A stretch of DNA of 64,000 nt from Antedon mediterranea. Taxonomy: Eukaryota; Echinodermata; Crinoidea; Comatulida; Antedonidae. Made by a program: the position numbers and the translations under genes. The notes under the pieces are model-generated. The model saw only the letters and a program-made list of their open reading frames with translations, ran no database searches and was not told the DNA's origin. Position 1 is the stretch's first letter. Each line of letters opens with the position of its first letter. Shown piece after piece: positions 1 through 15,100 of the stretch. The stretch is from NCBI RefSeq assembly GCF_964355755.1, contig NC_092676.1, forward strand, positions 27,882,288-27,946,287. The letters are read 5' to 3'.

Positions 1-190
1 CTAATAGTATAAAATAATTACTGTATTAGATATTCATATCATTACAAATTAAAGATTTCCAAGCAAATTGTTAATTCATTTATCCCAAGATGAACTTGAT
101 CAAAACCATTTAATTCTTTATAATGTAATATAATAAATATTGAATGTATTAAATGTTTCTTTATGAATGAATCTCTCTAATAGCCTCTAG

Positions 191-3100
191 CGTTTAACTA
201 TCTCGAGTCTGGCGTTGAACGAGAGACAGACTCTATCCGTAAAGTCAAGTTCCTCTTCTACCTGCTTATCTTCATACACTTACTGGCGTGTGCGTGGTAC
301 TTCAACGCATGTCCGCCGATCACGACGACGGATGTGCCTGCCGACCGCTTCAAAACCAACATTCATTATTGTTACACAAATTCATGGACGAATTATACGG
401 CACTAGATTTTCGTAAGTTACAAATAGAAATAATTTATTTTTCACATTTGTTTAAACTTAATTATTAGAAATATGTTTTGATAATCCAACCATTATCAAG
501 GTTCTGGTGGTATAACGACAATAAGACGTAGGTCCACTGTACACATCTAGCCCATGAACCTAGTACATCTTTCAAAACGAGTATGGGGTTACCCCGATTT
601 ACTAGTTTTCACCCAACCACTATCACACACAGACAGTTATCATAACTCATCATGAGGGCCCCTTGATTGTCACGATACGCTCTATATATAAATAACTTTG
701 AATAAATAAATAAAAGATATTCTAATAAATTGTGTTAGATCCAATAGCAATTAATCCAATATTATTATTCTGTGATGTATAGTTTCTTTGGCTATTTGTG
801 AATAAGAACATTAACATTTCAGTAGCAATGAAACCTAATGTCCTACTGCTAAAATATTATTTAAACTAATAATGATGAATATCTTAAATGTTCTTTATTT
901 TGAAAATGATATTATCATAATGATATTTTGTAGAAACTTAAGGTTGCAATCTATAACAACTTCACTACCTTGTACTGTATTATTTATTCAGTTATTCATC
1001 CCCTAGTGTAGCGGATTATTCTCGTTGTTACATCGTAATTCCTTACAAATTATACTGGATATAAATCAACTGTACCAAGATACCCTGTGCTTCCGTAGCG
1101 TAAAGAGATATTAAATAAAGATCAATTATAAATTATTGGCTTATTTACCAGATGAAAATTACTTAATTTATGTGTGATTTCTTTTTAAACATAATTCTCT
1201 TTTTGTGAGATCGTTGTTGTTACTGACATTTTTCAAACCTCATATTTAAAAAAAGTTCTAGAAAAAGAGTATTAATTTATGTTTAAAAAAAATATAGTTC
1301 ACCTTGTCATCTGCCATTTGGCAGGTCCATGCCAATTTGACATTTTTCAAACATCATATTTTAAAAAAGTTCTAGAAAAAGAGTAATAATTTATGTTAAA
1401 AAATATAACATAGGTGTAAATCAAAAAGCTCAACAGAAAAATAAGTGTAATATATCTATGAAATATTCTACATGTGAAAATTGAGCTACTAAGTTTAATA
1501 TGTATTTTTATCAGGTACAAAATCATATATATAAAAAAAGTTCTAGAAAAAGAGTAACAATTTATGTTTAAAAATACAGTACTGTATAGCATAGGGTAGA
1601 TAAAAAAGCTTAACAGAAAATAGGTGTTAATATATGATTTCTTGAGATGTGAAAATTGAGTGAAGCTGTTTAATATTTTTATCAGGTACAAAATCATATT
1701 AAAAAAAGTTCTAGAAACAGAGTAACAATTTATGTAGGTAAGTAAGTAGGTAAAAAAGCTAAGGTGTTAATATATATATGATGTCTTCTACATATATTAT
1801 TATATTTTTATCAGGTACAAAATCAATTGGCGTTCAGTACATCATCAGTCTGTACTGGGCTTCAGCCACAGGAGCGTCTGTAGGATATGGCGACATTCAC
1901 GCAAACAATGTCAATGAGGTATTCTTCAAGTTTAATAATTTAACAGTTTTTATAGCAAAGTTAATAACAAACAAATCCTCCATAAAAATGTAGACAAAAG
2001 TAAAGAAAGTGAGTTTTGAGAAGTTTTTTGCTTGTCTTCTTTTAAATTCAATAGATGAATAGTTTCAGTGGATTGCTGAGGTACAAATAACTTTAAAATA
2101 ATGTTGTGGTCTAAAGGCTTGAGGCTTGTCATCTAGTGGTTGTGGGTTCAAGTCTCATTACCCAAAAAGTATGCAAGTAAATGTACTAAATATGCAATGC
2201 AATTACAAGAAAATATCCAATGCAAGAAGGCCAAAACATCAATTTAATCATTATTTTTTTTTTTTTTTTGCTTAGATGGTGCTAGCCTTATTGTCGATGA
2301 TAATGGGTATTGTGTTCTTTGGCTACATCATTGCTAGCGTTGCTGCTAGCTTGGCCAATGCTGATGCTCAACGTGCCCGATACCAAGAGAAATTAACAGC
2401 AGTTAAACGATATTTAAAAGTAAGAAATAATTATCATCATTTTTTATAATAATTTATTCATCAAAGTTTATGAAAGATTTCAGAAATACGTTAATTTTTC
2501 TTTAAAAAAAGAAGGTATCTTAAGAGGTGAACTAAAGCACTAGGCTATAAAGCTCTGTCTACACATTTTGTGTGACAAAAATGTGCCCATGTGTCAATCA
2601 TTCAATCAAAATTAACATTTATTTCTAAAATGGTGGCGTCACCAATAGAGCAAAAGCTTGTGTCAGGGACGCCAAAACAAAACATTCAAAAGCAAAAAAA
2701 ACATATATAAAACACAGAAATGAAAATATGGACATGATAATGTAATATCACTATCATATTTGTGCATATCACTACTACTATATTTGGACACATCTTTTTG
2801 TCAAAGTAGTTTGATAGTGTAAAAAGAGCTTTAGTCAATAAATAACAAGTCAAGTATGTAATATCCCATATCACATTCTTTAACCATTCTTGTAACATAA
2901 AAAATTGATCCGTCATTAAACATGAACAAATCTCATAAGTGCCACTTTGCTCTTAGGATCATCAAAGCAATAAGAACTTAGAACAGCGAGTCATCACGTA
3001 CTACAACTACTTGTGGCTTCGTAATAAGGGCGTTGACCCCGACTCGCTATTCGATGGACTACCTCTTTCACTGAAGGCAGATGTCACTCTGAATTTATAT

Positions 3101-6100
3101 CAAGAGATGATAAATAAGGTATGTAAATGTCAAAAAAAAGTATTTATACTATGTTAAACATTTATAGTCCAATTTAAAGTTCTTTAAAGCTAAAAAAAAT
3201 ATATGTAAAGGTGATCGTATAATAAAATAGACAAGTTCGGTTTGCTTTTTGTCATTATTATCTGTTTTTCGTAAACCAGCAAAGTATATTAAAACGTAGA
3301 CTTGCCCCAAGTCTGTATTTAATGTGTCTTTTTTATGTTAGTCTTCTAGTCTGCGTTTAAATTTGCGAGCACAAGTATTATACGTATGAACCGCCATATG
3401 TGCCATTTATCTTTGTATCTTATTAAGTCTAGAACCTAGGCTAATTAAAACATTACTAACACAGCTCAGGGTTGCAGTTCAAGATAGTTTATGTTTATAG
3501 TTCAACCTCCAACATCTTAATAATAATAATATGTTTGAATACAAATCAAGTAAAGCTCTGTCTACACTATCAATGTGTTTGTTTGATGTGCCAAAATATG
3601 GTAGTGATATGCTTTAAATATGGTAGTGATATGCTTTAAATATGGTAGTGATATGCTTAAATATGGTAGTGATATGCTTAAATATGGCAGTGAAATGCTT
3701 AAATATGGTAGTGATATGACATCATCATGTCCATGTATGAGCACGTCACATAAGGATTGATAGTGTAAACAGGGCTTCGGATTATGAACAGTTATTAAGC
3801 TCTTTCTACACTCTCAAACATTATGTGACAAAAAAAATGTTATATGCCCATATATGCACATGATGATGTCATATCACTGCCATATTTTGGCACATCACTA
3901 CCATACATGGGCATGCCACGCTTTTTTTGTCAAAATAATTTGATAGTATAGACAGGGCTTGACGGTTTCAGAGTTATGATTTAAAAATGTGGTTTATTTT
4001 CATCTTTGTCTTGAATTGTTATTACATTAAATAATAAAACGCAAACACCTAAATCAATCGCCATCTTACAATGTACGTTTACTTAACAAAATGTGATACA
4101 TGACATCGATCGGTCGGTTCATTTGTTTCTGCAGTAAATCTCAATTTCTTATGCATTTATAATGACAACCAGACTAGCTCTCTTTTTCCTCAGAGCTACA
4201 GCAATCTGGTTTATTCAATTCTTTATATGTTTGTTCATGATTGAATCCAGGCTGTCTAGCCTAAACTTAGGAAAATATAACCACTAGATATATGTTTTTA
4301 CTAGATAAATGTAGATATATCTCTGTTGGGAAAAACTGGGGATAGGAAAGTGGAGGTGGTAAGTGAGGAAAGCGGAGGTGGTGAGTGTGGAAGGAATGGT
4401 GAGGGAATGAATGGAGGAAGGAAGTCAGAGGCGGTGAGAAGAGTGGAAAAGGGGAGGGGTGAGAGGAGGCTTTTGGCTCAGATTTACCACCAAAATAACA
4501 ATGGATAAAGCTATTGGAAATTGTTTTCAATGCCTAAATAAAAATAGAATAATTCATAAAACGGTGTTAACGATAATAGAAATAAAATTAATATTATTAA
4601 TAATGATGACAATACATCATGACATCCATCACGAGAATGTAGTTACAAATAACCCATAGAATAATTAATTTGTCAGAAACATAGATTGGTTGCCATGACA
4701 ATAAATGTAATCACAGAATCAGTGGTGTTCCTGTGTGTAACAGTCATTTATACACCCTAAGAAAGTTGTTTTTAACAAGAGCAAGATATACGGTCACTTA
4801 CCATCAGAATGACTTATTAGTTTAGAACCATAATTAATCATAGCTATAATGGTTTGTTCTTTTTTCTAGTCTTTTTAAGAATAGTTGCGTTCAGAACATT
4901 AGCGTTATTAATGCTTCCTTCTCTCGACAAATTAAGTTGTAGAAATCAAAGCAAAGATGAAAAAGTAAACAAAAATTAGAAATTTCATCCTGATTAAAAT
5001 CCATCATGCTGTCAAGAATATTAGTAAGATTGTTTTGGATCTCAACCTTGGAAATCAATTATATTTCAAAATGATTGTTGATTTCACATCCTACAATGTG
5101 AGAGGTTTTTTTGATGTCAGTCGGTTAGGGTACCTTATTAATTACAGTATAGATAGGAAATTACCAAAGTATGAAGTGCTAAGTGGGTCAAGTTTAGGTC
5201 AGGTTTAACAGAGACTTAATGTATTGATGTTTTCATTGGTAAAGTTGCTACAATCGTATTTCCATTGGCAAGGTTATATGACTATACAAAATACATCACT
5301 GAGCATTAATAATAATAATAATAACTTGAAATATGCAGAAAGATGCTTCAAAATCAAAACATCTTTTTTTTTTTTAGTTTTTGTAAACTTAAATTCTTAG
5401 GGCCTTGTGAAAAAAGTCTTTTGCATGTTCCGCTTCAGCTGATTCGCTTAAGAGGTTCTTTCAATTCGCATCGTTTCAAATTGTGACTCTAAATATTCAA
5501 AATATTCATTTTGTATTTTGTAGTTTTTAGTCAATTTGATTAAAATTATAGGATAAATTTATAATATATTATATTTATTTATAGGTACCTCTGTTCCAAG
5601 ACAAAGAAGTTGGTTTTCAGAAAATGCTGTCCATGTGTATGCGACCCGTTCTTTTCCTTAGTGGTGAATATGTAGTGAGGAAGTTTGACTTTGGAAAAGA
5701 AGTATGTATATACCTATTTTGTTTTACTGTTTTGTGTATTGTCAATTTTTTTTTCATATTTTATACGCATCGAACAGCGAGCACAAACTCATCATCAATT
5801 ACAGGATGGATAAACTTTTTTATAATTTATCGTGTACTATTAATAAACTAGTATCATTTAAGGTAGTGAAGTTGAGTCGTGAGTTTTAACCCTGGCACTA
5901 GGTCAGGATTGAACCATTGACCTTGAGATTGGAAGGCAAGCATGTTAACCACCAAACTACAGCTCAATTTACAAATGACAGGATGAGAGCAAGAGGATAA
6001 CCCTATTATAGAGGTCTAGGGCTTGTTTCCATAGGGGTTTCCTGTTTTGTACATTTTATTATCAATTGTTAATACTGATGAATAATAATAATAGTTCATG

Positions 6101-9100
6101 CATATTATTACCCCAGTCATATAGAAACATACTCCCATAATGCAGCTAGTAATCAGCGCAAAGTTGTGTCTTGATCTAACCGGGTTCCCATTTATACACC
6201 TTGGTGGAGAGAGGCAAACGTAAGTAAAGTATTTTGCCTAAGGATACAAGCAATGCGGAGAGAGTTGGATTCGAACCTCGATCTCACGATCAGTAGTCAA
6301 ACATCCAACATACTGCGCCACACGCCCTCACAATCAATTAATTTCACTTTGTAGATGTTCTTCATCCATCGAGGTATTGTAGAAGTAGTGTCAGAAGATG
6401 GCTGTACTGTGTATGACACCATGGAGTCTGGTAGATACTTTGGTGAAATCAGTCTAGTATTTAGTTGCCCTAGAACAGCCTCTATTAGGTAATAGCACTC
6501 TGTTATTTATGAATTATTATAATAATATTTCCAGTCAAAATCAGTGCCACTTACAGGATGGGTAATACAGTACACCTTGTTAAACTGAATTTTATATGAC
6601 TACACTGTGTTGGCTATGAGAATTATCCTGGTCCTGTAATGTGACAGCACCAGGAATTGAACCCATGACCCTGGGATTGATAAGCCAGTATTTAACCACT
6701 AATCTACTGTGTTAATACTACTGTATATGCACAGCCAGCAGTAACAAAAACCTTGACTAACTATAGGCTTTTGGAAAAAAAAAAAAATCATACAAATATT
6801 TTCAAACAAACAAACAATTTTTGACATTTAAATGCAGTATCATAAAATATATAAATGTTTATTTCCACAGAGCTCGAACAAATGTAGACATGTTTACCCT
6901 CAACAAAGGTAGCCTAGATGCTGCTTTGACTCACTATCCACCCATCAAAGAGTCGATCTATAAGGTAGCGGAAGAACGTATCAATGCTGTACGCAAACGC
7001 AGCAAAGCTCATATCGGTTCGGTAATTATATCATCAAATTATTTCATTAAAATCGTCAGTGAAACAATCAGCGAACACAAAAATTGAAACATGTACACAA
7101 TTTTTGGTATTTGTTTGTGTACTTGTGTCAAGTTTTCATGTCTATTGTGTCACTGACAGCGTCTTAATGTTTTAGGATTAAGTTTACTTGAAAAACATTT
7201 CAAACTTTTATTCATGTCATTTATTGTCAAATGTCTTTATGGCATATATACTGTGGATATTTTTAACCATATTTTAAGCAACCCTCGTCACGGTGATCAT
7301 CTCATATTCGTACACCCTTTTGCTTGGACAAATACTTTAAAATACTCAATTTTCCACAAAGAAAGAAATTTGAGATTCATTAATTTTAAATACAGGTATT
7401 AAGACTTTTATAAATAGTAAGATTTTGCTATACTTTCAATTTTTAATGATATTGCAATATATTTTAGTTTATTTTGATATAGTTATTATATACTTTTTTA
7501 ATGTTTATACAAATTTTATTCTAAATGTTTTTTTATACAATCCGTGCAATAGTAGACCTACTAGATAGTGATTAGGTTGGCTTTTAAGGAATCATGTCTC
7601 TGCCTGGTTTTGTGTGATGTTTTCTTGTTGTGTGTCCACGTTTTTTTATATTGTACTTTTAAGAACTTTTGCCGAATAAAAATTAATATTAAAGATGTAT
7701 TGTCCTTTGAAATGAAGGTCAAAATATTCTAAATTTAAATTGGCCATATCAAAGTAAAATTAATGTTATTCACTTTAAGTCAAAAATTCAAGCCAAAAAC
7801 AACAAGTTTACGTAATTAACAGGTAAATTAATTTGATTAGATTTCGTCTGGAAAATCATTGCGAGCAAAAGTAAACAAAGATTTCAAACCATGAGTATGC
7901 ATTATGCATGATGCTAATTAGGATTGTTTACAACTCGTCACGGTTGAGAAAGTGTTTTCATACAGTTTTTGAACAACAAAAAACGTCTGTATTTCAGTTA
8001 AATGATTTTATTTAAACTAATTTTTAGTGAAAGTTAATAACTATTATGATACATCAAAATGACCCACTTTTTTCGAAATCTTTTTTTTTTTTGGAATTAG
8101 TTGAAGGTACAATACATCTTTAATATTATTATAATATTATAATAAGTGTTTTCATAAGTGTTTTCATTGTTCAAATGCTGTACTATCTTGTAGCTAAAGA
8201 AGCCAGAGGAAAAGGCGGAAGGAGCAACACCAGATGCAGAGACGGAGGATAAGAAGGATAAGCAAGCCAATGGGAAAGCAACTTCTGCAGGTAACTGAAA
8301 TAAATCTTTAATCAAAATTATGGCCATTAAATCATCATTTTCAGTATTCATTAATAAATGTTATCAGGACACTGTAAACGGTCGGTAAATTAATAAATTT
8401 TTTATTTTACAAATTGGGCAGAAGTCACTTTATATCCGTTGAAACAAACGATTACCGTATATCCTTGGATATAATCCCACTTCTGGTCTAATCCCACCCC
8501 CTATTTTATGTCCAAATTTACAAACAGGCATATCCCCGGGTATAGTCCCAGTATTTACTTTTGGTCTTAATGTAGGCCTCTTTCTAGCCAGTTCAGATGA
8601 GTTTTTACAAGAAATGCTAATTACCAATCCTTTATTTCCTGAAACAAGGTTTCCCTGGGTATAATCTCACCCCTCAAAGTCGGCCCAATTTTGTGTTCTA
8701 GGTTGGAGGATATACGGTATTTAATTTAAGACTTTTTTTTAAATATAGGTCCTACGATACTAGAAGAGACAAGCATTGAGATAGATGAAGTGCAAACTGT
8801 TAGTGGGCGCTGTTGTATAACTCGCAACTATCTGCAGTGGTTTCTGGATTCAAATCGCTTTGTACTCAATCCAGACAGTAAGTTTGTTGTTGGTTTGAAG
8901 CGAGTCACCAGTTTCCTTATATTTCTCACCACCTGGACAATATTGTATCAGGTAATGTATAAAATGACATTTTTTCAATATTTTTATGTTAAAGATGTAT
9001 TGTCCCCCAAAAACATGAAAAAATGAATTTTAACACAATCAAATTTTGAATAGGCCATTTTGCAGTTTTAATAAAGTTATTCACTTCTGTAGAAAAAAAA

Positions 9101-12100
9101 TTCAACAAAAACAATTATTTCACTTATAAAAAGACAAAAACAGTTAGTTTTAGCCAAAAACCCTTTATATTAAATTTTTTTTAGGAAAATAATTTTTTTT
9201 TCGATTCAGTTTTTTGTCAAAGTGAATAACTATTATGTGACATTAAAATGGCATATCAAAAAAAAAAATGTAAAAAAAATTATTTTTTAGGACAATATAT
9301 CTTTAAGTAAAGCGTGTTAAAACAATTTTTTTTTTTTATTTTGATTTATTGAAAGAACAGTAGAACCTGCCTCTACTAAATGTTGACTTATTAACAATAT
9401 CTTGTACTATGATTAAGTTTTTATTCTTGGTTGAAGATATGCAAGTAACCAAGTGAAAATTTGTAATCATTCATATTCTTTTGGGAGACTTTCCTTTCAC
9501 GCAACACAGAACACGTTAGCTGACTGTAATTTGTTGTTTTATTAGGCAGCGATTTATACACCTGAGTACAGGCCTTTTGACAAATCACTCGTAATGATCT
9601 ATTTTAGGGTGGCTGCCTTAATGGCAATTTATCATGTGAATTTATTGTTTAGCTGAGATTAAACATTGTGTGCAGTGAGTAGTGGATATGAAATGAATGA
9701 TAAATTGTACAATTCCCCTACTGACTATTTATTACATTCGCACGATAGATATATTGAACATGGACTGTAAATAGGTATATGTTAATGTTATTAATGTTGT
9801 GACTTAGGTACAGCCACATGGACTGCCATTTTAAAATTCGACATATACAATTCTGTCCCTCACAATAATTATTTTCTGCTACTCATCTAATTCAAAATGT
9901 ATTCAACTAGAGAACCGTTTTAATGCCATATACAATATGTACAGTATATAATTAAATAGTTAGTTTGAAGAAAATTGTCATGAAAACAATCATAAAACAT
10001 AAAACATAAAAAACTAAAGCTATTTCTACACTATCAAACTTCATGTGACAAAAAAGTGTGATGTGCTTATATATGGACATGATGATGTCATATCAATACC
10101 ATATTTGGGCATATCACTACCATATTTGAGCATATCACCACCATATTTGGTCATCAAAAATGACTAAACTCTTTAACACAGATAGCGTGCCTGTTTATTT
10201 ACTCCTGCACAAATTAGCATCGTTGTCGCTCTTTTGGGATAGCTTCATTTCACGCTACACAGCTTCTGCTAGGCTATAATTTACTATATCTTATTAGGTA
10301 CCAATTTAATCTCATAAGTAGAACGTTAAAAGTATGGTAGACCTAGTTTCGGTCAGTAATTAATGTAGTGAAGAACATTGTATTTGTATATACTGTATTA
10401 GTTTAAAGGTGGTTTAGATGCTAGGTTACCAATCCCAGGGTCCTGGGTTCAAATCCTGTCAGATTCCAGGATTTTGTTCTCATGACAAAACAACTTCACT
10501 CTTAAAGACTTGTAATAAGACTTGGTCTGTGTATACTATATGTTTGTCTAAAGTGGTGATTATTTAAGGGGGCGGCTACTTTATTAGCCACTAGCCTTAA
10601 CAGCTTTGTGGCTATCTATCCCAAAGGATGGGGTTTTACTGTTCTGTAAAAGCCCATCTTCAGTATTAACTTATCCTAAAGAATTTATTCACTAAAACTC
10701 TGTCACTATCAAACTAGTTTGACAAAAACAATGTGCCCAAATATGGTAGTGATATTCCCAAATATAGTAGTGATGTGACATCATCATGTCCATATATTGG
10801 CACATCACATTTGTTGTCACATAAAGTTTGATAGTGTAGACAAGACATAATATCATGATTTTGTGTAATTTATTTTCTTTTTTATGTTGTTTTTCTGCAG
10901 GCCTGCTTTCAAGTGTCAAGTAATTACATACTGGTATTCAGTTATGTTTCTGAAGCTGTGTTTGTCTTTGAGGTAAAGTTTTTTATTAAATCATCATTCA
11001 TTAAAGATGGATGTATTGTCCTCCAAAAACATGAAAAATGAAGATTAATAAAATCAGACTTTGAATATGCCATTTTGTAGTTTTAATCAAGTGAATCACT
11101 TCTGTAGAAAAAAAAATGCAGAAAAAAATAATGTTTTCACTTATAAAATGACAAAATAAACAGTTATTTTCAACCAAAACCCCATTGGCTGGCAGCCAAT
11201 TTGACTATTATTTGCTTTAAATTACAGTTTTTTCAGGTAATTATTCTTTTTTTCGATCCAATTTTTGAGCAAAATGGAATAACTCTTATGTGACATTAAA
11301 ATGGCATATTCAAAAAAAAATGTGAAAACAAAAATTATTTAGGGGGACAATATCTTTAAGCACACAATGTCTATAATTGTATCATTTGAAATAATAAGCT
11401 GGCGGTTAACGTGCTTGCCATCTAATCCCAAGGTCCAGCGTTCAGTCCTGTTTAACTCTACCCTCTAAGCCTCAATTTAGTTTATAAGCACGACAAATTA
11501 TAAAATAGTTTATCCATCCTGTAATTGACAAGTTACTTGTTGGATGTGTATGAAATAAAACAATAATAATACCAAAAAATTGCTTGTCATTTATCATCAC
11601 TATCAAACTATCAATACCAATTGACCTTTAAAAAATGGTTGGGTCATGATAAAATGATCCAACGTGATTCCTTGTTAGTATGCCACTGGGTGAATTGTAG
11701 TATGTGCAGCCTAGCTTTGGGATATAAGTAACATTAGGCATCCATGTTACATATCACATATATCTTGACAATGCCGCTCTTGTCTCTATTTGTTGTCAAA
11801 ATTCAAATGCAAAGATTTGTTTCACATTTTTACTTCTTCATCCAAAATCTTATTCTTTTGATTGTACAACTAAAGCTCTGTCTACACTATCAAACTTTAT
11901 GTGACAAAAAAATGTGATGTGCCCATATATGGACATGATGATGTCATATCACTACCGTATTTAATCATATCACTACCATATTTGGGCATATCACACTTTT
12001 TTGTAAAACTAGTTTGATAGTATAAACAGAGCTATTGTTATAACATAAGATAATTCTTTATTCTTATGACCACATATATAGGTAAACATGAACATTTGGT

Positions 12101-15100
12101 TTTTCTTAATGCTTGAAAACACATATAATGTACAGTACATAACATAAGACAGATAAAAACTTTGATTCTATAGAAATCTACAGTAATTTAAAATGTTTAG
12201 TAAAATTTCATGCAGTTTGAAGTAAATTTGGTCTGAGAACTAGACGCAGAATCGTTTGCAGTTACAAAATGACAAATTTCCAAAAAACTATTGGATGAAT
12301 AAATATATTATGTTTATTACACAGATTTATGTAAAATTCCATGTGAGCTGTGCCAACGAATACGGAGATTTAGAGCGAGATTTTAATAAGGTGTACAAGT
12401 CGTATTTGAAAAAGAAAAGTGGTTTCATCTTAGACGTGGTCGCTGCTCTGCCCCTAGACATCCTTGCACTTGCCGGTGGGGACAACAAGCAGAAGTTTCT
12501 AGCGTTGACTATTCTAAGACTGATCCACTTAGTGCGTCTCTACAGGCTCAGTGAATTCTTCAAATCCTGGGAGACTGAGCTTAATATCAAGTGAGCAGAG
12601 CTTTTGTTTACTATTTTATATTTTAATTATTAAGTAGTATCATACATATTTGATTGTAGTCCCACACTGGTTTTAAGCTCTGTCTACACTATTAAACTAG
12701 TTTGACAAAAATGTGTAATGTGACCAGATATGGTAGTGATATGACATCATCATGTCCATATATAGGTACATCACATTTTTTTGTCATATAAAGTTTGATA
12801 GTGTCGACAGAGCTTTAAAGTTGACATTTTACATTTTTTCCCCTGCCTCATAACCTTGGTGCTTCAGAAAAATTACTAAGTTCATGTTTGTAAATGGTAA
12901 ATTTATTTACACATTTTATAAACTACTGTAATACTATATTGTCTTATTTGTTCTCTTTCAGTGTTTTCCATGTCCGTATGACCAAATTCTTTGTAATCTT
13001 GGTGATTGTCATCCATTTCTTTGCCAGTCTCTGGTACCTATTAGCCTGTCCAAACAAAAAATGCAAAAAAGAGTCCTGGGCAGCGTACAATGGTATGTAG
13101 TCTCCGTCGTTCTTTCTACTCTATCAAATTTTATATGATAAAATAAAATGTGATTTGCCCATATATGGACATAATGATGTTATATCGCTACCATATTTGG
13201 GAATATCACTACCATATTCACACTTTTTTTGTCAAACTAGTTTGATAGTGTGGACAGAGCTTTAAACATAATGACATGTATTGCTACAATAATGTAAAAT
13301 AGTTTTTTCATTTCTTTCATTTTCCATTTATTTATTCATGGTCGTCAAACACAATAAAATATAGTACATAGTTTGTTTAAGTTAAAAAGTTAAAAATTCA
13401 CACTACACAAAAATGATGTTAAAATTTAACTAGGTTAAAATTCGGTAAAATACAGATAAAATACATAGCAAGATTGGTGTGTGTAAAGGGTATAGCATTT
13501 TGTAGGGACGTTTTTATAAAGCCAATGTCAATACAAAAAAAATACAATTTACCCTCGAATAAAGGTCCCTTTGATGATAATGGAATAGGCCCCAGATGCC
13601 AAAGTATCCTTTGACATTTCTGATGTTTTTCTTTCTGTTCTTTTGATGTGATGTAAAGTATGTTACAATTGGATACTACGATATGTGCTGTCTTTTATTT
13701 CACCTCAAGGGAAATGTCTGATGTGAAACTATTCTACTAAAACTGCTCATTATATTTCAATATTATTATAATATCTATCTATACCATGTAATAAGCAATA
13801 TGATATACATTGTAGTATATTTTATGATATTAAACATGAAAATATTAAATTCATAATGAGTTATGCACAGAATCGATACTAAAGATATTAATTTTTCAAT
13901 TACCATCAACTTTTTTTTTTCATTGTTTAATTCTGCAGTGTTTTATATATTAATATGTCAAGTAAGTAGATGTAATTTATCTAAAGCTCTGTCTACACTA
14001 TAAAACTTTTTATGACAAACAAATGTGATGTGCCCATATATGGACATGGTGATGTCATATCACTACTATATTTTGGCATATCATTACCATATTTGGGCAC
14101 ATCACACTTTTTTTGTCAGACTAGTTTGATAGTGTAGACAGAGCTTAACAAAAGGTATCTGTGAGTTAACACTACATATCCGCAACAGAAATTGAATTTC
14201 AAAATAAAACTCCTTCATAACAATTTCAAAATCTGTCTACATAATAGTATAGTTTCTCTTATTTTTTTGTTTGCATTAAAATGAAGATATTTTGTTTTGT
14301 CATTAGGGTATTATTATGAGAACCCAGAAGATAAACCAAAAATGTATGAATTGTATGTATACTGTGATTGTATATATTGGTGTGTAGCAACACTGACATC
14401 AACAGGGTATGGAGATATACATGCCTACAGTACTGTTGAAATGGGTAAGTTAGAATAACAATATTTAAGCTCCGTCTACACTATCAAACTAGTTGGACAA
14501 AAGAAGTGTGATGTGGCCAAATGTGGCAGTGATATGACATCATCATGCCCATATATATCACATTTTTTTGTCACATAAAGTTTGATAGTGTAGATAGGGC
14601 TTAGGTTCATCTTTCAAATATGAATAAATGTAGACCATAGACAATATTATATTTAATAACATTAGTGTAAATGATGCAAAACGAAAAAATTTAACAAACA
14701 AAATATATTATAAGATCAACATTTAACTTTATTATAAAACAATTCACATCATTAATTTCAATTCATCTATTCGTCTTTTATTTGTCTAATTCATATAAAA
14801 ATATAAATCAGAAAATCTTTGTTAATACACTTAAGTTTAAAATACATGTACAATGTTTAAAACGATAGAAAGGTACAGATATAATTTAAAATTTAAAAGT
14901 TATAAAAAAAGAATGTGTATAAACAGTAAAAATTTGGCAAAATTGATAAAAAGTATATTTCAAATTATGATCCAGGTGTTCATTTGAGTGAAAACAAAAA
15001 TGAGTTTTAAAAACAGTCTTTTTATAAATATGTTAGCTAAAATAATGCATTTTGTATGCAGTGTTTGCAAGCTTTGTGATGGTAGCAGGACAAGTCTTGT

